Part shown: positions 1 to 6,283 of the stretch, piece by piece
Numbering within the stretch: position 1 is the stretch's first letter
Layout of the letters: every line of letters begins with the position of its first letter
Assembly (NCBI GenBank): GCA_030603485.1
Contig: JAUVXS010000102.1
Location: 1 to 6,283 of the forward strand
DNA length: 6,283 nucleotides
From: Dehalococcoidia bacterium
GTDB lineage: Bacteria > Chloroflexota > Dehalococcoidia > GIF9 > AB-539-J10
Direction of reading: 5' to 3'
Notes under the pieces: generated by a model
What the model was told of the DNA's origin: nothing
What the model saw: only the letters and a program-made list of their open reading frames with translations
The model's database searches: none
Program-made: the position numbers and the translations under genes

Positions 1-935
1 TCGTAAAGTCTGAAATACTCAGCAGCGTTAATCGTTGCCATCTGAATTGCGCGAATTGGCTCCAGACCTCTGTCGATAGCCTTTCGTACCACAGCGTCAA
101 TATCGCCTTCCCGAAGTAAATCAGAGCAACTACGGTCGTCCACCACAAAGAAGCATCTTTTATAAGTATTATCGGTAACCAGAGGCAGAAGGGCGTCCAA
201 GTTCTTCTCTGAAGAGCCCTCTCGAATCATGAGGTACATACCTCGGCGCAACTTCTCCTTTCCCTCTTCCAGGGTAGTGGATTCGTGGTCGGAAAGAATG
301 CCAGCGGATAAGTAGGCATTTAGCTCCTTGCCAGCGAGTCCCGGAGCATGCCCATCAATAACCCTGCCCTTAGAGGCGCTGATTTTCTTCAAAACCTCTT
401 CATCCCCACTGACTACGCCGGGAAAGTTCATCATCTCTCCCAGGCCGATTATCTTAGGGTGAGCTAGAATTTTCTTTACTTCCTTAGAGCTGATTCGGGC
501 GCCTGATGTCTCCAGATGGGTTGCTGGCACGCATGAAGGGGCCATGAATAGCATATCCAGCGGGAGTTTTTGCGCCAAATCCGTGATGAACTTTATTCCT
601 TCAGATCCACAAACGTTGGCGATTTCATGTAAATCAGTAACCACGGCCAGAGTGCCTCTGGGTACTACGGCCTGAGCATACCTTGCCGGGTGAAGCATAG
701 AGCTTTCTATATGCGTATGGCCGTTAATCAGCCCGGGAGCTAAAAACCTGCCCTGTAAATCGATAATTTCCTTGGCTTTACTATAATCTCCTAGTCCAGC
801 AATCCTATCGCCATAGATGGCCACGTCGGCTTGCTCTATTTCTCCAATAAAAGTATTTACTATCCGGGCATTTTTCAGGAGCAAGTCAGCCGGCCTTTCC
901 CCTCTGGCCGCTGAAATAAGCTCCTTTAAATCCAT
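1..935 (-). CDS. ade: Adenine deaminase, C-terminus cut by the window edge
   Basis: Metal-dependent amidohydrolase that deaminates adenine to hypoxanthine and ammonia in cytoplasmic purine salvage. My translation of the minus strand from ATG 935 gives 311 codons with no stop; the family is usually about 560-600 residues, so roughly the last 45% lies beyond the left edge. Family landmarks are present: APGLINGHTHIESSM at residues 66-80 (metal ligands H73 and H75), HEIANV at 103-108, GEMMNFPGV at 166-174 (likely metal-bridging E167), DGHAPGL at 194-200 (H196), SDHE at 215-218 (H217) and VDDR at 265-268. The residue before the HxH pair is Asn (LINGH), where amidohydrolases commonly have Asp. The start sits 3 nt after the hpt stop and is preceded by GAGGATTAGGAG, which overlaps the end of hpt and serves as ribosome binding site, so translational coupling is likely. 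The identification is firm; activity is inferred. Confidence 0.95.
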   Translation of the reverse strand, partial: MDLKELISAARGERPADLLLKNARIVNTFIGEIEQADVAIYGDRIAGLGDYSKAKEIIDLQGRFLAPGLINGHTHIESSMLHPARYAQAVVPRGTLAVVTDLHEIANVCGSEGIKFITDLAQKLPLDMLFMAPSCVPATHLETSGARISSKEVKKILAHPKIIGLGEMMNFPGVVSGDEEVLKKISASKGRVIDGHAPGLAGKELNAYLSAGILSDHESTTLEEGKEKLRRGMYLMIREGSSEKNLDALLPLVTDNTYKRCFFVVDDRSCSDLLREGDIDAVVRKAIDRGLEPIRAIQMATINAAEYFRLY

Positions 936-938
936 CTC

Positions 939-1466
939 CTAATCCTCTAGGGCATAAATATCGGGCAAATTGCGAAACCTCTGATCGATATCCAGTCCAT
1001 ATCCCACGATAAATCGATTGGGCACGGTGAAGCCACGGTAATCAATGGGTACCGGAACCCTGCGCCGAGACGGCTTGTCTGTTAGAGTACAGAGCTTCAG
1101 CGAAGCGGGATGCTTTTTTTTCAAGTAATCGAGTACAAAAGAGACGGTAATTCCAGTATCCACGATATCCTCAATCACCAGGACATCTCTGCCTTTTATA
1201 GGAGTCTTGACCCCCTGAACTACTCTCACTTTGCCCGCACTCTCCCTGGCAGCGCCGTAGCTGGAGAGTCTGATAAAATCGAGATCCAGGGGCAAATCAA
1301 GCTGGCGAATAAGGTCAGCCATAAACACAAAAGACCCTTTAAGTACGCTAATGAGCAAAGGCTGCTTATCTTGATAATCCCTCTTGATTTCACAAGCCAG
1401 CCTGTCTACAGCTTTAGCTATCTCGTCACGGCTGATAAGAATCGTGAATTGCGACTGAAAGACCAT
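939..1466 (-). CDS. hpt: Hypoxanthine phosphoribosyltransferase
   Basis: Type I phosphoribosyltransferase that makes IMP (and usually GMP) from hypoxanthine or guanine plus PRPP. The 175 residues match the usual bacterial length of about 175-185. Visible motifs in order: the LKGS pyrophosphate-binding turn at 42-45, the flexible-loop SSYG at 68-71, the PRPP loop VLVIEDIVDTGITV at 95-108 with the acidic pair E99-D100, TDKPSRR at 129-135 containing the purine-contacting Lys, and the C-terminal FIVGYGLD at 152-159 followed by RNLPDI at 165-170. The ATG at 1466 has a modest TTAGG Shine-Dalgarno (1476-1480) 9 nt upstream. The upstream ATG at 1474 hits a stop two codons later. The gene is first in a two-gene unit with ade, whose product supplies hypoxanthine, and an extended -10 element lies just upstream. 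No key residue appears to be missing. It could also be called HGPRT, because guanine use cannot be judged. Confidence 0.97.
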   Translation of the reverse strand: MVFQSQFTILISRDEIAKAVDRLACEIKRDYQDKQPLLISVLKGSFVFMADLIRQLDLPLDLDFIRLSSYGAARESAGKVRVVQGVKTPIKGRDVLVIEDIVDTGITVSFVLDYLKKKHPASLKLCTLTDKPSRRRVPVPIDYRGFTVPNRFIVGYGLDIDQRFRNLPDIYALED

Positions 1467-1490
1467 TAAATCATGCCTAAACTAGTTACT

Positions 1491-1499
1491 ATGATAGCA
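1491..1499 (-). promoter_or_regulatory. Candidate extended -10 promoter for hpt-ade
   Basis: On the minus strand the sequence reads TGCTATCAT, a TGN plus a -10 hexamer one mismatch from TATAAT. It would start transcription near 1484 and give a leader of about 18 nt before the hpt ATG. No good -35 hexamer is visible, which is acceptable for an extended -10 promoter. Assigned by eye only. Confidence 0.35.
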
Positions 1500-1522
1500 T
1501 AATTGCATCTGGTTACGGAGAC

Positions 1523-1551
1523 TGGACTTTTCCTGCGCCCGGTTGTATAAT
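1523..1551 (+). promoter_or_regulatory. Candidate sigma-70 promoter for the SWIM gene
   Basis: TGGACT (1523-1528, 4 of 6 matches to TTGACA) and a perfect TATAAT (1546-1551) are separated by exactly 17 nt. The predicted transcription start near 1558 leaves only about 4 nt before the ATG at 1562 (10 nt to the ATG at 1568), so the mRNA would be nearly leaderless. It lies back to back with the hpt promoter in the same 95-bp gap. Confidence 0.5.
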
Positions 1552-1561
1552 CAAAGAAGAA

Positions 1562-1846
1562 ATGAGGATGCAGTCCAGCCTTATCGGGAAGATCGAAAAA
1601 GCCAAAAGGTATGCTCAAGAACCAGAGCGGATCACTTTCTCAGGTTTAACCGCTGTTTTCCATGGTGAGAACGATGACCATAAGCTAAGCTATGCCCATG
1701 GAAAATGGCATTGTACCTGTCATTTCTTTTCTCAATGGGAGACGTGTAGCCATATCATGGCGCTCCAGCAAATTCTAGACAAGATGTTACCCAAGGAAGC
1801 CCTTGTCTCTCCTATTGAAACTGAAACTTACCCCCCTGAGAAATAA
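1562..1846 (+). CDS. Small SWIM zinc-finger protein of unknown function
   Basis: A 94-residue protein with a single recognisable feature, a SWIM-type zinc-binding motif: C51-x-C53, eight residues, then C62-x-H64 (the run starts at W49 and ends in CSHIMAL). SWIM domains bind zinc and are usually thought to mediate DNA or protein contacts. They normally occur as part of larger SWI2/SNF2, MuDR or MEKK1-like proteins, whereas here the motif is almost the whole protein. An N-terminal basic stretch (GKIEKAKRYA, residues 9-18) is followed by a short strand-like segment with FHGEND (33-38). There is no signal peptide or membrane segment. The start is uncertain: ATG 1562 and ATG 1568 are two codons apart, and neither has a well-placed Shine-Dalgarno. 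The gene lies opposite to its neighbours and its last 19 bp overlap the end of folC. I recall similar stand-alone SWIM proteins in Chloroflexota genomes; their role is unknown to me. Confidence 0.8.
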   Translation: MRMQSSLIGKIEKAKRYAQEPERITFSGLTAVFHGENDDHKLSYAHGKWHCTCHFFSQWETCSHIMALQQILDKMLPKEALVSPIETETYPPEK

Positions 1847-3147
1847 TCTAACGCTTCACCCGCGACGAACAGAGAGCCGGTAACGCAGATAATATCTGTC
1901 TTGTCTGCCAGGGACAAAGCTCGAGATATAGCTTCGGATACAGTCTCTCTAGTTTCAGGCTCAATGCCTCGCTTGCTGAACTCGGCAACCAGGGTTGAAA
2001 GGGGGGCAGCGCGGGAATGTGCTGTCCGTGTGACTATAACTTGAGGGGAGAGGGTAACCAACTCATCTATTATCCCCGGTATGTCTTTGTCACAGGATGT
2101 CCCGAAAACAAGAAAAATCCGTTTGTAACTGAAGTATGCTTTGATATTACTTACCAACCTTCTCATTGACGCTACATTATGGGCACCATCAACCAGCACC
2201 GTAGGGTTCTGTCGCAGGATATGGAATCGACCGGGCCACTTAACTCGGGTAAACCCTTGAGCAATATCGGCGATTGAGATGGCAAAGCCCGCAGAGACCA
2301 ATATCTCTAAAGCAGCTACGGCAGCAGCAGCATTCTCAAGCTGGTAATCGCCTAAAAGAGGAATGCTAACTTGGTATTTACTTGTTCTACCTTCAATTAT
2401 TAGCGATTGATGATGGAGGTTACCGCCTATCTTATGCCAGGTGATATCCTTGTCTACCTGAACCACCTTCGCATCCTTCTCATGACAAATAGCGGTGATT
2501 ACCGAAGCTGCTTCCTCTGGCTGGGGAGAAAGCACTACTCGGCAGCCGGACTTGATAATGCCTGCTTTTTCTCGAGCTATTTCCCCCAGACTATTACCCA
2601 AAATCTGAGTATGGTCCAGGCTAATAGGAGTAATAATACAAACCACAGGCCTGGCCACATTAGTAGCATCAAGCCTGCCACCTAGACCTACTTCCAGTAC
2701 TTGAAAGTCCACCTGCTTTTTCTTGAAGTAGGCAAATGCCAGCGCAGTCAATGCCTCAAAATAAGTCAGTTGCCTGAAGGTGGTGTCCTGTCTCATTGAT
2801 TCAATGAAGGGCTTGATTTCCGCCATGGTAGCAGCAAATTCAGCTTCAGAGATCAAACTGCCATCTATGCTGATACGCTCCCTTAGATTGTGTAGGTGGG
2901 GGGAGGTATATAGCCCTGTTTTATATCCTGAGTCGCTCAAGACCTGTGCTATCATAGCTGCCACACTCCCTTTCCCCTTGGTGCCTGCAATGTGAATCGT
3001 CCTGGCTGCTAACTGAGGATTGTGCATACGGCTTAGTAGTTCTTCTACGTGCCTTAAACTATAACCAGGCTGGGCATAAGATATGCCGGGAATCTGCTCA
3101 TAGTTAGTAAAACTATTGAGATAATTTTCTGCTTGGCTGTAATTCAA
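1828..3147 (-). CDS. folC: Bifunctional folylpolyglutamate synthase / dihydrofolate synthase
   Basis: Mur-ligase-family ATP-dependent enzyme that adds glutamate to dihydropteroate (making dihydrofolate) and/or to tetrahydrofolates. It is 439 residues, a normal length. Motifs in order: P-loop GTKGKGSV at 55-62, YTSPHL at 80-85, FEALT at 130-134, EVGLGGRLDATN at 152-163, SLDHT at 176-180, EKAGI at 193-197 (K194 is the likely carbamylated lysine), WPGR at 304-307, the C-terminal-domain DGAHN at 320-324, FGTSCDKD at 348-355 and TGSL at 423-426. The start codon is TTG at 3147, supported by GAGG 7 nt upstream and by the family needing about 50 residues before the P-loop; the first in-frame ATG (Met41) would remove most of that. 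The 3' end overlaps the SWIM gene by 19 bp. Whether it carries one or both activities cannot be decided here. Confidence 0.96.
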   Translation of the reverse strand: MNYSQAENYLNSFTNYEQIPGISYAQPGYSLRHVEELLSRMHNPQLAARTIHIAGTKGKGSVAAMIAQVLSDSGYKTGLYTSPHLHNLRERISIDGSLISEAEFAATMAEIKPFIESMRQDTTFRQLTYFEALTALAFAYFKKKQVDFQVLEVGLGGRLDATNVARPVVCIITPISLDHTQILGNSLGEIAREKAGIIKSGCRVVLSPQPEEAASVITAICHEKDAKVVQVDKDITWHKIGGNLHHQSLIIEGRTSKYQVSIPLLGDYQLENAAAAVAALEILVSAGFAISIADIAQGFTRVKWPGRFHILRQNPTVLVDGAHNVASMRRLVSNIKAYFSYKRIFLVFGTSCDKDIPGIIDELVTLSPQVIVTRTAHSRAAPLSTLVAEFSKRGIEPETRETVSEAISRALSLADKTDIICVTGSLFVAGEALDYFSGG

Positions 3148-3169
3148 TTCCTTGCCTCAATATCCAGCA

Positions 3170-3175
3170 ATTATA
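3170..3175 (-). promoter_or_regulatory. Candidate -10 element for folC
   Basis: The minus strand carries a perfect TATAAT here. Transcription would begin near 3163, about 16 nt before the TTG start and just upstream of the GAGG ribosome binding site. No convincing -35 sequence sits 16-18 nt upstream, so this rests on the hexamer and its position alone. Confidence 0.35.
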
Positions 3176-3205
3176 CTACTTACATATCATGTCTTGCTCA
3201 GCCTG

Positions 3206-3214
3206 TGGTAAAAT
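3206..3214 (+). promoter_or_regulatory. Candidate extended -10 promoter for the archaemetzincin gene
   Basis: TGGTAAAAT is a TGN plus a -10 hexamer one mismatch from consensus. A start near 3221 would give a leader of about 35 nt before GTG 3257. No good -35 is visible. It diverges from the folC -10 across about 30 bp. Confidence 0.35.
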
Positions 3215-3256
3215 CTCAAGAGACCGTTTGGGAAAATAGCACAAGCAAAGAATTGA

Positions 3257-3772
3257 GTGAATATTACACTTAAATCATTAGGCAATATAGCTGACGAATT
3301 AATGGAGGAGCTTAAGGATAGGGTGGGTGGTGTTTTCCATTGTCCAGTAGAAACACAAGCAGGTTTTGGCGATTTGGCCCAGGCTTACAATCCCCAGAGA
3401 AAGCAATACTTTTCCTCGAAATTGCTGGGTTCTCTTAAAAAGTCAGAAGGAAGGGAAAGGGTGGTAGGCATAACTGATGTTGACCTTTATGTTCCCAGGC
3501 TTAACTTCGTATTTGGCGAAGCCGATACGGTCTCCGGAATAGCAATCGTATCTCTATATCGACTAAGACAGGAATATTATGGATTAGCTTCAGACGAAGC
3601 TTTATTTCAGGCAAGAGCCACCAAGGAGATAGTTCATGAACTGGGGCACACCTTCGGCCTGGGACATTGCTCCAATAATAAATGTGTTATGCACTTTTCC
3701 AACAGCCTGGCTGATACTGACGTGAAGGAGGCGTATTTTTGTGATAAGTGCCGTCCCAAGATAATCCTTTAA
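3257..3772 (+). CDS. Archaemetzincin-type zinc metalloprotease (AmzA-like)
   Basis: A 171-residue predicted cytoplasmic zinc protease of the archaemetzincin family (metzincin clan, peptidase family M54). The active site is HELGHTFGLGH at 127-137: H127, H131 and H137 are zinc ligands and E128 the general base. It is followed by the family-specific C138 and C143, the Met-turn M145 in CVMHFSNS, and a C162-x2-C165 pair, which with the earlier cysteines should form the second, structural zinc site. The compact single-domain size fits archaeal and bacterial members; there is no signal peptide. The start is GTG 3257, immediately preceded by an in-frame TGA, so it cannot extend upstream. The MNITLKSLG opening resembles family N-termini and the next ATG is 15 codons inside. 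The Shine-Dalgarno is weak. The flanking genes give no clue to the substrate, and the family's physiological role is poorly known. Confidence 0.92.
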   Translation: MNITLKSLGNIADELMEELKDRVGGVFHCPVETQAGFGDLAQAYNPQRKQYFSSKLLGSLKKSEGRERVVGITDVDLYVPRLNFVFGEADTVSGIAIVSLYRLRQEYYGLASDEALFQARATKEIVHELGHTFGLGHCSNNKCVMHFSNSLADTDVKEAYFCDKCRPKIIL

Positions 3773-3787
3773 TGTAGCCTGGGAATT

Positions 3788-3796
3788 TGATATAGT
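3788..3796 (+). promoter_or_regulatory. Candidate extended -10 promoter for the thiolase-DUF35 unit
   Basis: TGATATAGT has the TGN extension and a -10 hexamer one mismatch from TATAAT. Transcription would start near 3803. That leaves about 31 nt before ATG 3834 but only about 7 nt before ATG 3810, which is part of the reason for choosing the later start. Read-through from the protease gene, 37-61 nt upstream, is the alternative. Confidence 0.3.
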
Positions 3797-3833
3797 AGGA
3801 CAATTGTAAATGACTTCCTACTCAGGAGTTGGA

Positions 3834-5099
3834 ATGCAAAAACAAAGAAAATTGAAAAGAGGGGTAGCCATGGTGGGCGTAGGGATGTCGAAATTCGGTA
3901 TGTTCAAAGACAAAGACTCAAAATATCTATTTGCTGAAGCTTTCAATGAAATGCTTTCCACGGTGGATAAAGGGGTAGACCCTGAAGATATTGATGCCCT
4001 TTATTTGGGGAATTTCACGAACGATTTTTTTATCCATCAAGGGCACTGGGGGCCGATAATCGCGGATTTGATCGGGCTTACCCCGAAGCCGGCAACAAGA
4101 ACAGAGGGCGCCTGTGCCTCAAGCGCGCTTGCTTTCAGGGAAGGCATCTTTGCCATAGCTTCTGGATTCTATGACATGGTCTTAGTCGGTGGCGTAGAAG
4201 AGATGTCGAAACGCAGTACAGAAGAAGTCACGCAGGGTCTGGCAATGGCAGCTATTCCTTATGAGGTGAAAGCGGCATTTACCTTCCCCGGTGTTTTTGG
4301 TGCCACGGCTACAGCTTATTTTGCCAAATATGGGGCAAATCGGGAGCACCTCATGAATGTCACCATAAAAAGCCACAATAATGCCCGTCTCAATCCTAAG
4401 GCACAGTTTAATGTCTCTATTCGCGATATCATGGATCAAAGGATTGAAAGGGCTAAACATAAAGGAGAGCCTGTGCCTGCCTGGAGGGACGAAAAGGAAT
4501 TCCTCCGTGACGCCGGGGTTAATCCTGTAGTCGCCTGGCCCATGCACCTCTATGATTGCTGCCCTATAAGCGACGGAGCAAGTTGTGTCTTATTAGTAGC
4601 AGAGGAAAGAGCCAAAAATTTCACCGATACCCCTCTATATGTTGTCGGTATAGGACAAGGGAGCGGTAAAGGCTTACATGCCAAAGAGGACCTTACCTAT
4701 TTTGAAGCTACGAGATATGCGGCACAGGAAGCTTACGGGTTATCAGGACTAAAGCCAGAAGACGTTCAAATTGCCGAGGTGCATGATTGCTTCTCTATAG
4801 CTGAAATTATCCACATCGAGGACCTGGGCTTTTTCAAGCCCGGGGAAGGATATAGAGCGGTAGAGGAAGGCCTGACAAGATTGGATGGCTCCAAGCCAAT
4901 CAATACCTCGGGTGGGCTTAAGTGTAAAGGACATCCCGTAGGTGCCACAGGCACAGGGCAACTGGTGGAAATCTGGAAGCAGTTGAGAGGTGAAGCTGGA
5001 GAAAGGCAGGTCCCAATAAAGGATTTACGGATTGGGGCAGCCCATAACCTGGGAGGCACAGGAGGTACTTGCACGTTTACCATTCTGGAAAGAAGATAA
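3834..5099 (+). CDS. SCP2/SCP-x-type thiolase (acetyl-CoA acetyltransferase-like)
   Basis: Thiolase-fold enzyme of the sterol-carrier-protein-x branch, expected to make or break a C-C bond between acyl-CoA units. From ATG 3834 it has 421 residues. Motifs: VAMVGVGMSKFG at 11-22 (first strand), nucleophile C94 in GACASS (92-97), DCCPISDGAS at 241-250, the VHDCFS box at 316-321, GHPVGATG at 366-373 with catalytic H367, and the C-terminal HNLGGTGG at 404-411. All catalytic groups are intact, so thiolase chemistry is more likely than the Cys-independent aldolase seen in Ltp2-type relatives. Residues about 196-236 form an extra charged segment compared with short SCP2 thiolases. ATG 3834 is preferred because AGGAG (3824-3828) lies 5 nt upstream; ATG 3810 (429 residues) with AGGA 9 nt upstream is possible, while Met 3870 would cut the first strand. 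A DUF35 gene follows 17 nt later, so a two-protein complex is likely. The substrate is unknown. Confidence 0.92.
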   Translation: MQKQRKLKRGVAMVGVGMSKFGMFKDKDSKYLFAEAFNEMLSTVDKGVDPEDIDALYLGNFTNDFFIHQGHWGPIIADLIGLTPKPATRTEGACASSALAFREGIFAIASGFYDMVLVGGVEEMSKRSTEEVTQGLAMAAIPYEVKAAFTFPGVFGATATAYFAKYGANREHLMNVTIKSHNNARLNPKAQFNVSIRDIMDQRIERAKHKGEPVPAWRDEKEFLRDAGVNPVVAWPMHLYDCCPISDGASCVLLVAEERAKNFTDTPLYVVGIGQGSGKGLHAKEDLTYFEATRYAAQEAYGLSGLKPEDVQIAEVHDCFSIAEIIHIEDLGFFKPGEGYRAVEEGLTRLDGSKPINTSGGLKCKGHPVGATGTGQLVEIWKQLRGEAGERQVPIKDLRIGAAHNLGGTGGTCTFTILERR

Positions 5100-5116
5100 A
5101 AAGAGAAAAAAAGCAA

Positions 5117-5533
5117 ATGGAAGTAAGGCCCTTTAATGATATTTCTTATGAGCGATTTCTCAGCGAGGAAAAGCTGATGGGGTCGAGGTGCTGGAAGTGT
5201 GGTGCCTTTTTCGTACCTCCTCGCTGTATTTGCATTGAGTGCTATGGCACTGAAATGGAATGGGTCGAGATTAAAGGAAAAGGCAAGCTTGTTGCCTTCA
5301 CCTGCATAGCTATAGGCCCTCCGTCTATGATAAAAGAAGGTTACGATAGGAAACATCCTTATGTTTCTGGGGTTGTAGAGTTGGAGGAGGGGGTGAGGGT
5401 TGTGGCTCGCATTGAAGGAATAGATGGGAGCAAGCCTGAAACCATAAAAATTGGCATCCCTCTTAAGGTAGAGTTCTTACATCGTGGCGAAGGACAAGAC
5501 TTAACGACCTTTTTGGCATTCAGACCTTTATAG
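5117..5533 (+). CDS. DUF35 zinc-ribbon and OB-fold protein, thiolase partner
   Basis: A 138-residue protein of the DUF35 / acyl-CoA-associated OB-fold family. An N-terminal helix (YERFLSEEKLMG, 11-22) leads into a rubredoxin-like zinc ribbon with ligands C25-x2-C28 and C39-x2-C42 around the family's PPR (34-36). C37 is an extra cysteine. The rest is an OB-fold: GKGKLVAFT (54-62), HPYVSGVVELEEGVRVVARI (80-99) and IGIPLKVEF (112-120). Known DUF35 proteins bind next to thiolases or related enzymes and can bridge or channel CoA intermediates; no catalysis of its own is expected. ATG 5117 is chosen because it begins at the family N-terminus and lies 17 nt after the thiolase stop. Only a purine-rich AAAAGAGA acts as a weak ribosome binding site, so coupling to thiolase translation is plausible. 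An in-frame TTG at 5069 would add a lysine-rich tail inside the thiolase gene and is unlikely. Confidence 0.9.
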   Translation: MEVRPFNDISYERFLSEEKLMGSRCWKCGAFFVPPRCICIECYGTEMEWVEIKGKGKLVAFTCIAIGPPSMIKEGYDRKHPYVSGVVELEEGVRVVARIEGIDGSKPETIKIGIPLKVEFLHRGEGQDLTTFLAFRPL

Positions 5534-5555
5534 CTCTACATTTGATTGCTAGAAT
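5527..5555 (+). promoter_or_regulatory. Weak candidate promoter before the second thiolase
   Basis: TTTATA (5527-5532, 4 of 6 matches) and TAGAAT (5550-5555, 5 of 6) are 17 nt apart, and TGC directly before the -10 adds an extended element. The start would fall near 5562, about 65 nt before ATG 5627. It overlaps the DUF35 stop codon. The 93-bp gap is the only long one within the acyl-CoA module, so an internal promoter is reasonable but unproven. Confidence 0.25.
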
Positions 5556-5626
5556 GCGATTTGGCATTGCTCAGATATCTGGATTGCACTACCTAAAAAG
5601 AGATTCTGGTAAAAGGGGGTTACAGC

Positions 5627-6283
<657 letters not shown>

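Noticed and set aside
1110..1469. Plus-strand open frame of 119 codons opposite hpt
   Set aside because: It lies antisense inside hpt, which has full family motifs. The translation shows no recognisable domain.
1660..1702. Pair of CCATGG words in the SWIM gene as a possible inverted repeat
   Set aside because: Only six bases each, self-palindromic, and inside coding sequence; best explained by chance.
2407..2995. Two plus-strand open frames (2407-2685 and 2780-2995) inside folC
   Set aside because: Antisense shadows of a well-conserved gene with no recognisable motifs of their own.
3810..3833. Earlier ATG start for the first thiolase
   Set aside because: It is possible (AGGA 9 nt upstream), but the eight added residues are not family-like, and it would lie about 7 nt from the proposed transcription start. 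AGGAG before ATG 3834 is better.
5069..5116. TTG start for the DUF35 gene inside the thiolase gene
   Set aside because: It would add a lysine-rich 16-residue tail not typical of the family, whereas ATG 5117 begins exactly at the conserved N-terminal region.
4182..5356. Minus-strand open frames at 4182-4547, 4749-4961 and 4766-5356
   Set aside because: All lie antisense to the SCP2-type thiolase and DUF35 genes. The longest runs across both genes and shows only low-complexity, Pro/Ser-rich sequence.

Overview
The window looks like ordinary bacterial chromosome of moderate GC. My best guess for the source is a Chloroflexota (Dehalococcoidia-like) bacterium. This is inference from recalled family resemblance: the small SWIM zinc-finger protein, the GTKGKGS-type FolC, and the insertion-bearing thiolase beside a DUF35 partner resemble proteins I associate with that group. 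A desulfobacterial or other syntroph-like source cannot be excluded from sequence alone. I see no tRNA, rRNA, CRISPR array, insertion sequence or phage gene.

Layout. On the minus strand at the left is a purine-salvage pair: hpt (939-1466) followed 3 nt later by ade (935 to beyond the left edge). Together they would convert adenine to hypoxanthine and then IMP. A 95-bp divergent intergenic region separates hpt from a small plus-strand SWIM zinc-finger gene (1562-1846). The end of that gene overlaps tail-to-tail by 19 bp with minus-strand folC (1828-3147, folate synthesis and polyglutamylation). A 109-bp divergent region then leads to a plus-strand archaemetzincin-type zinc protease gene (3257-3772).

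The right part is a plus-strand acyl-CoA module. It holds an SCP2/SCP-x-type thiolase (3834-5099), a zinc-ribbon plus OB-fold DUF35 protein 17 nt downstream (5117-5533), and after 93 nt a classical acetyl-CoA acetyltransferase-type thiolase (5627 to beyond the right edge). A thiolase directly followed by a DUF35 protein matches known thiolase-DUF35 complexes, such as the archaeal acetoacetyl-CoA thiolase/HMG-CoA synthase complex and bacterial benzoylsuccinyl-CoA thiolase. The first two genes are therefore likely to work as one enzyme. Both thiolases carry extra segments compared with textbook members. The substrate cannot be read from the window.

No intergenic gap exceeds about 110 bp. Candidate promoters (mostly extended -10 elements) can be proposed in four gaps, but none is proven. 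I see no convincing intrinsic terminator. I found nothing that amounts to a clearly new system. The thiolase-DUF35-thiolase module and the bacterial archaemetzincin are the items most worth a second look.
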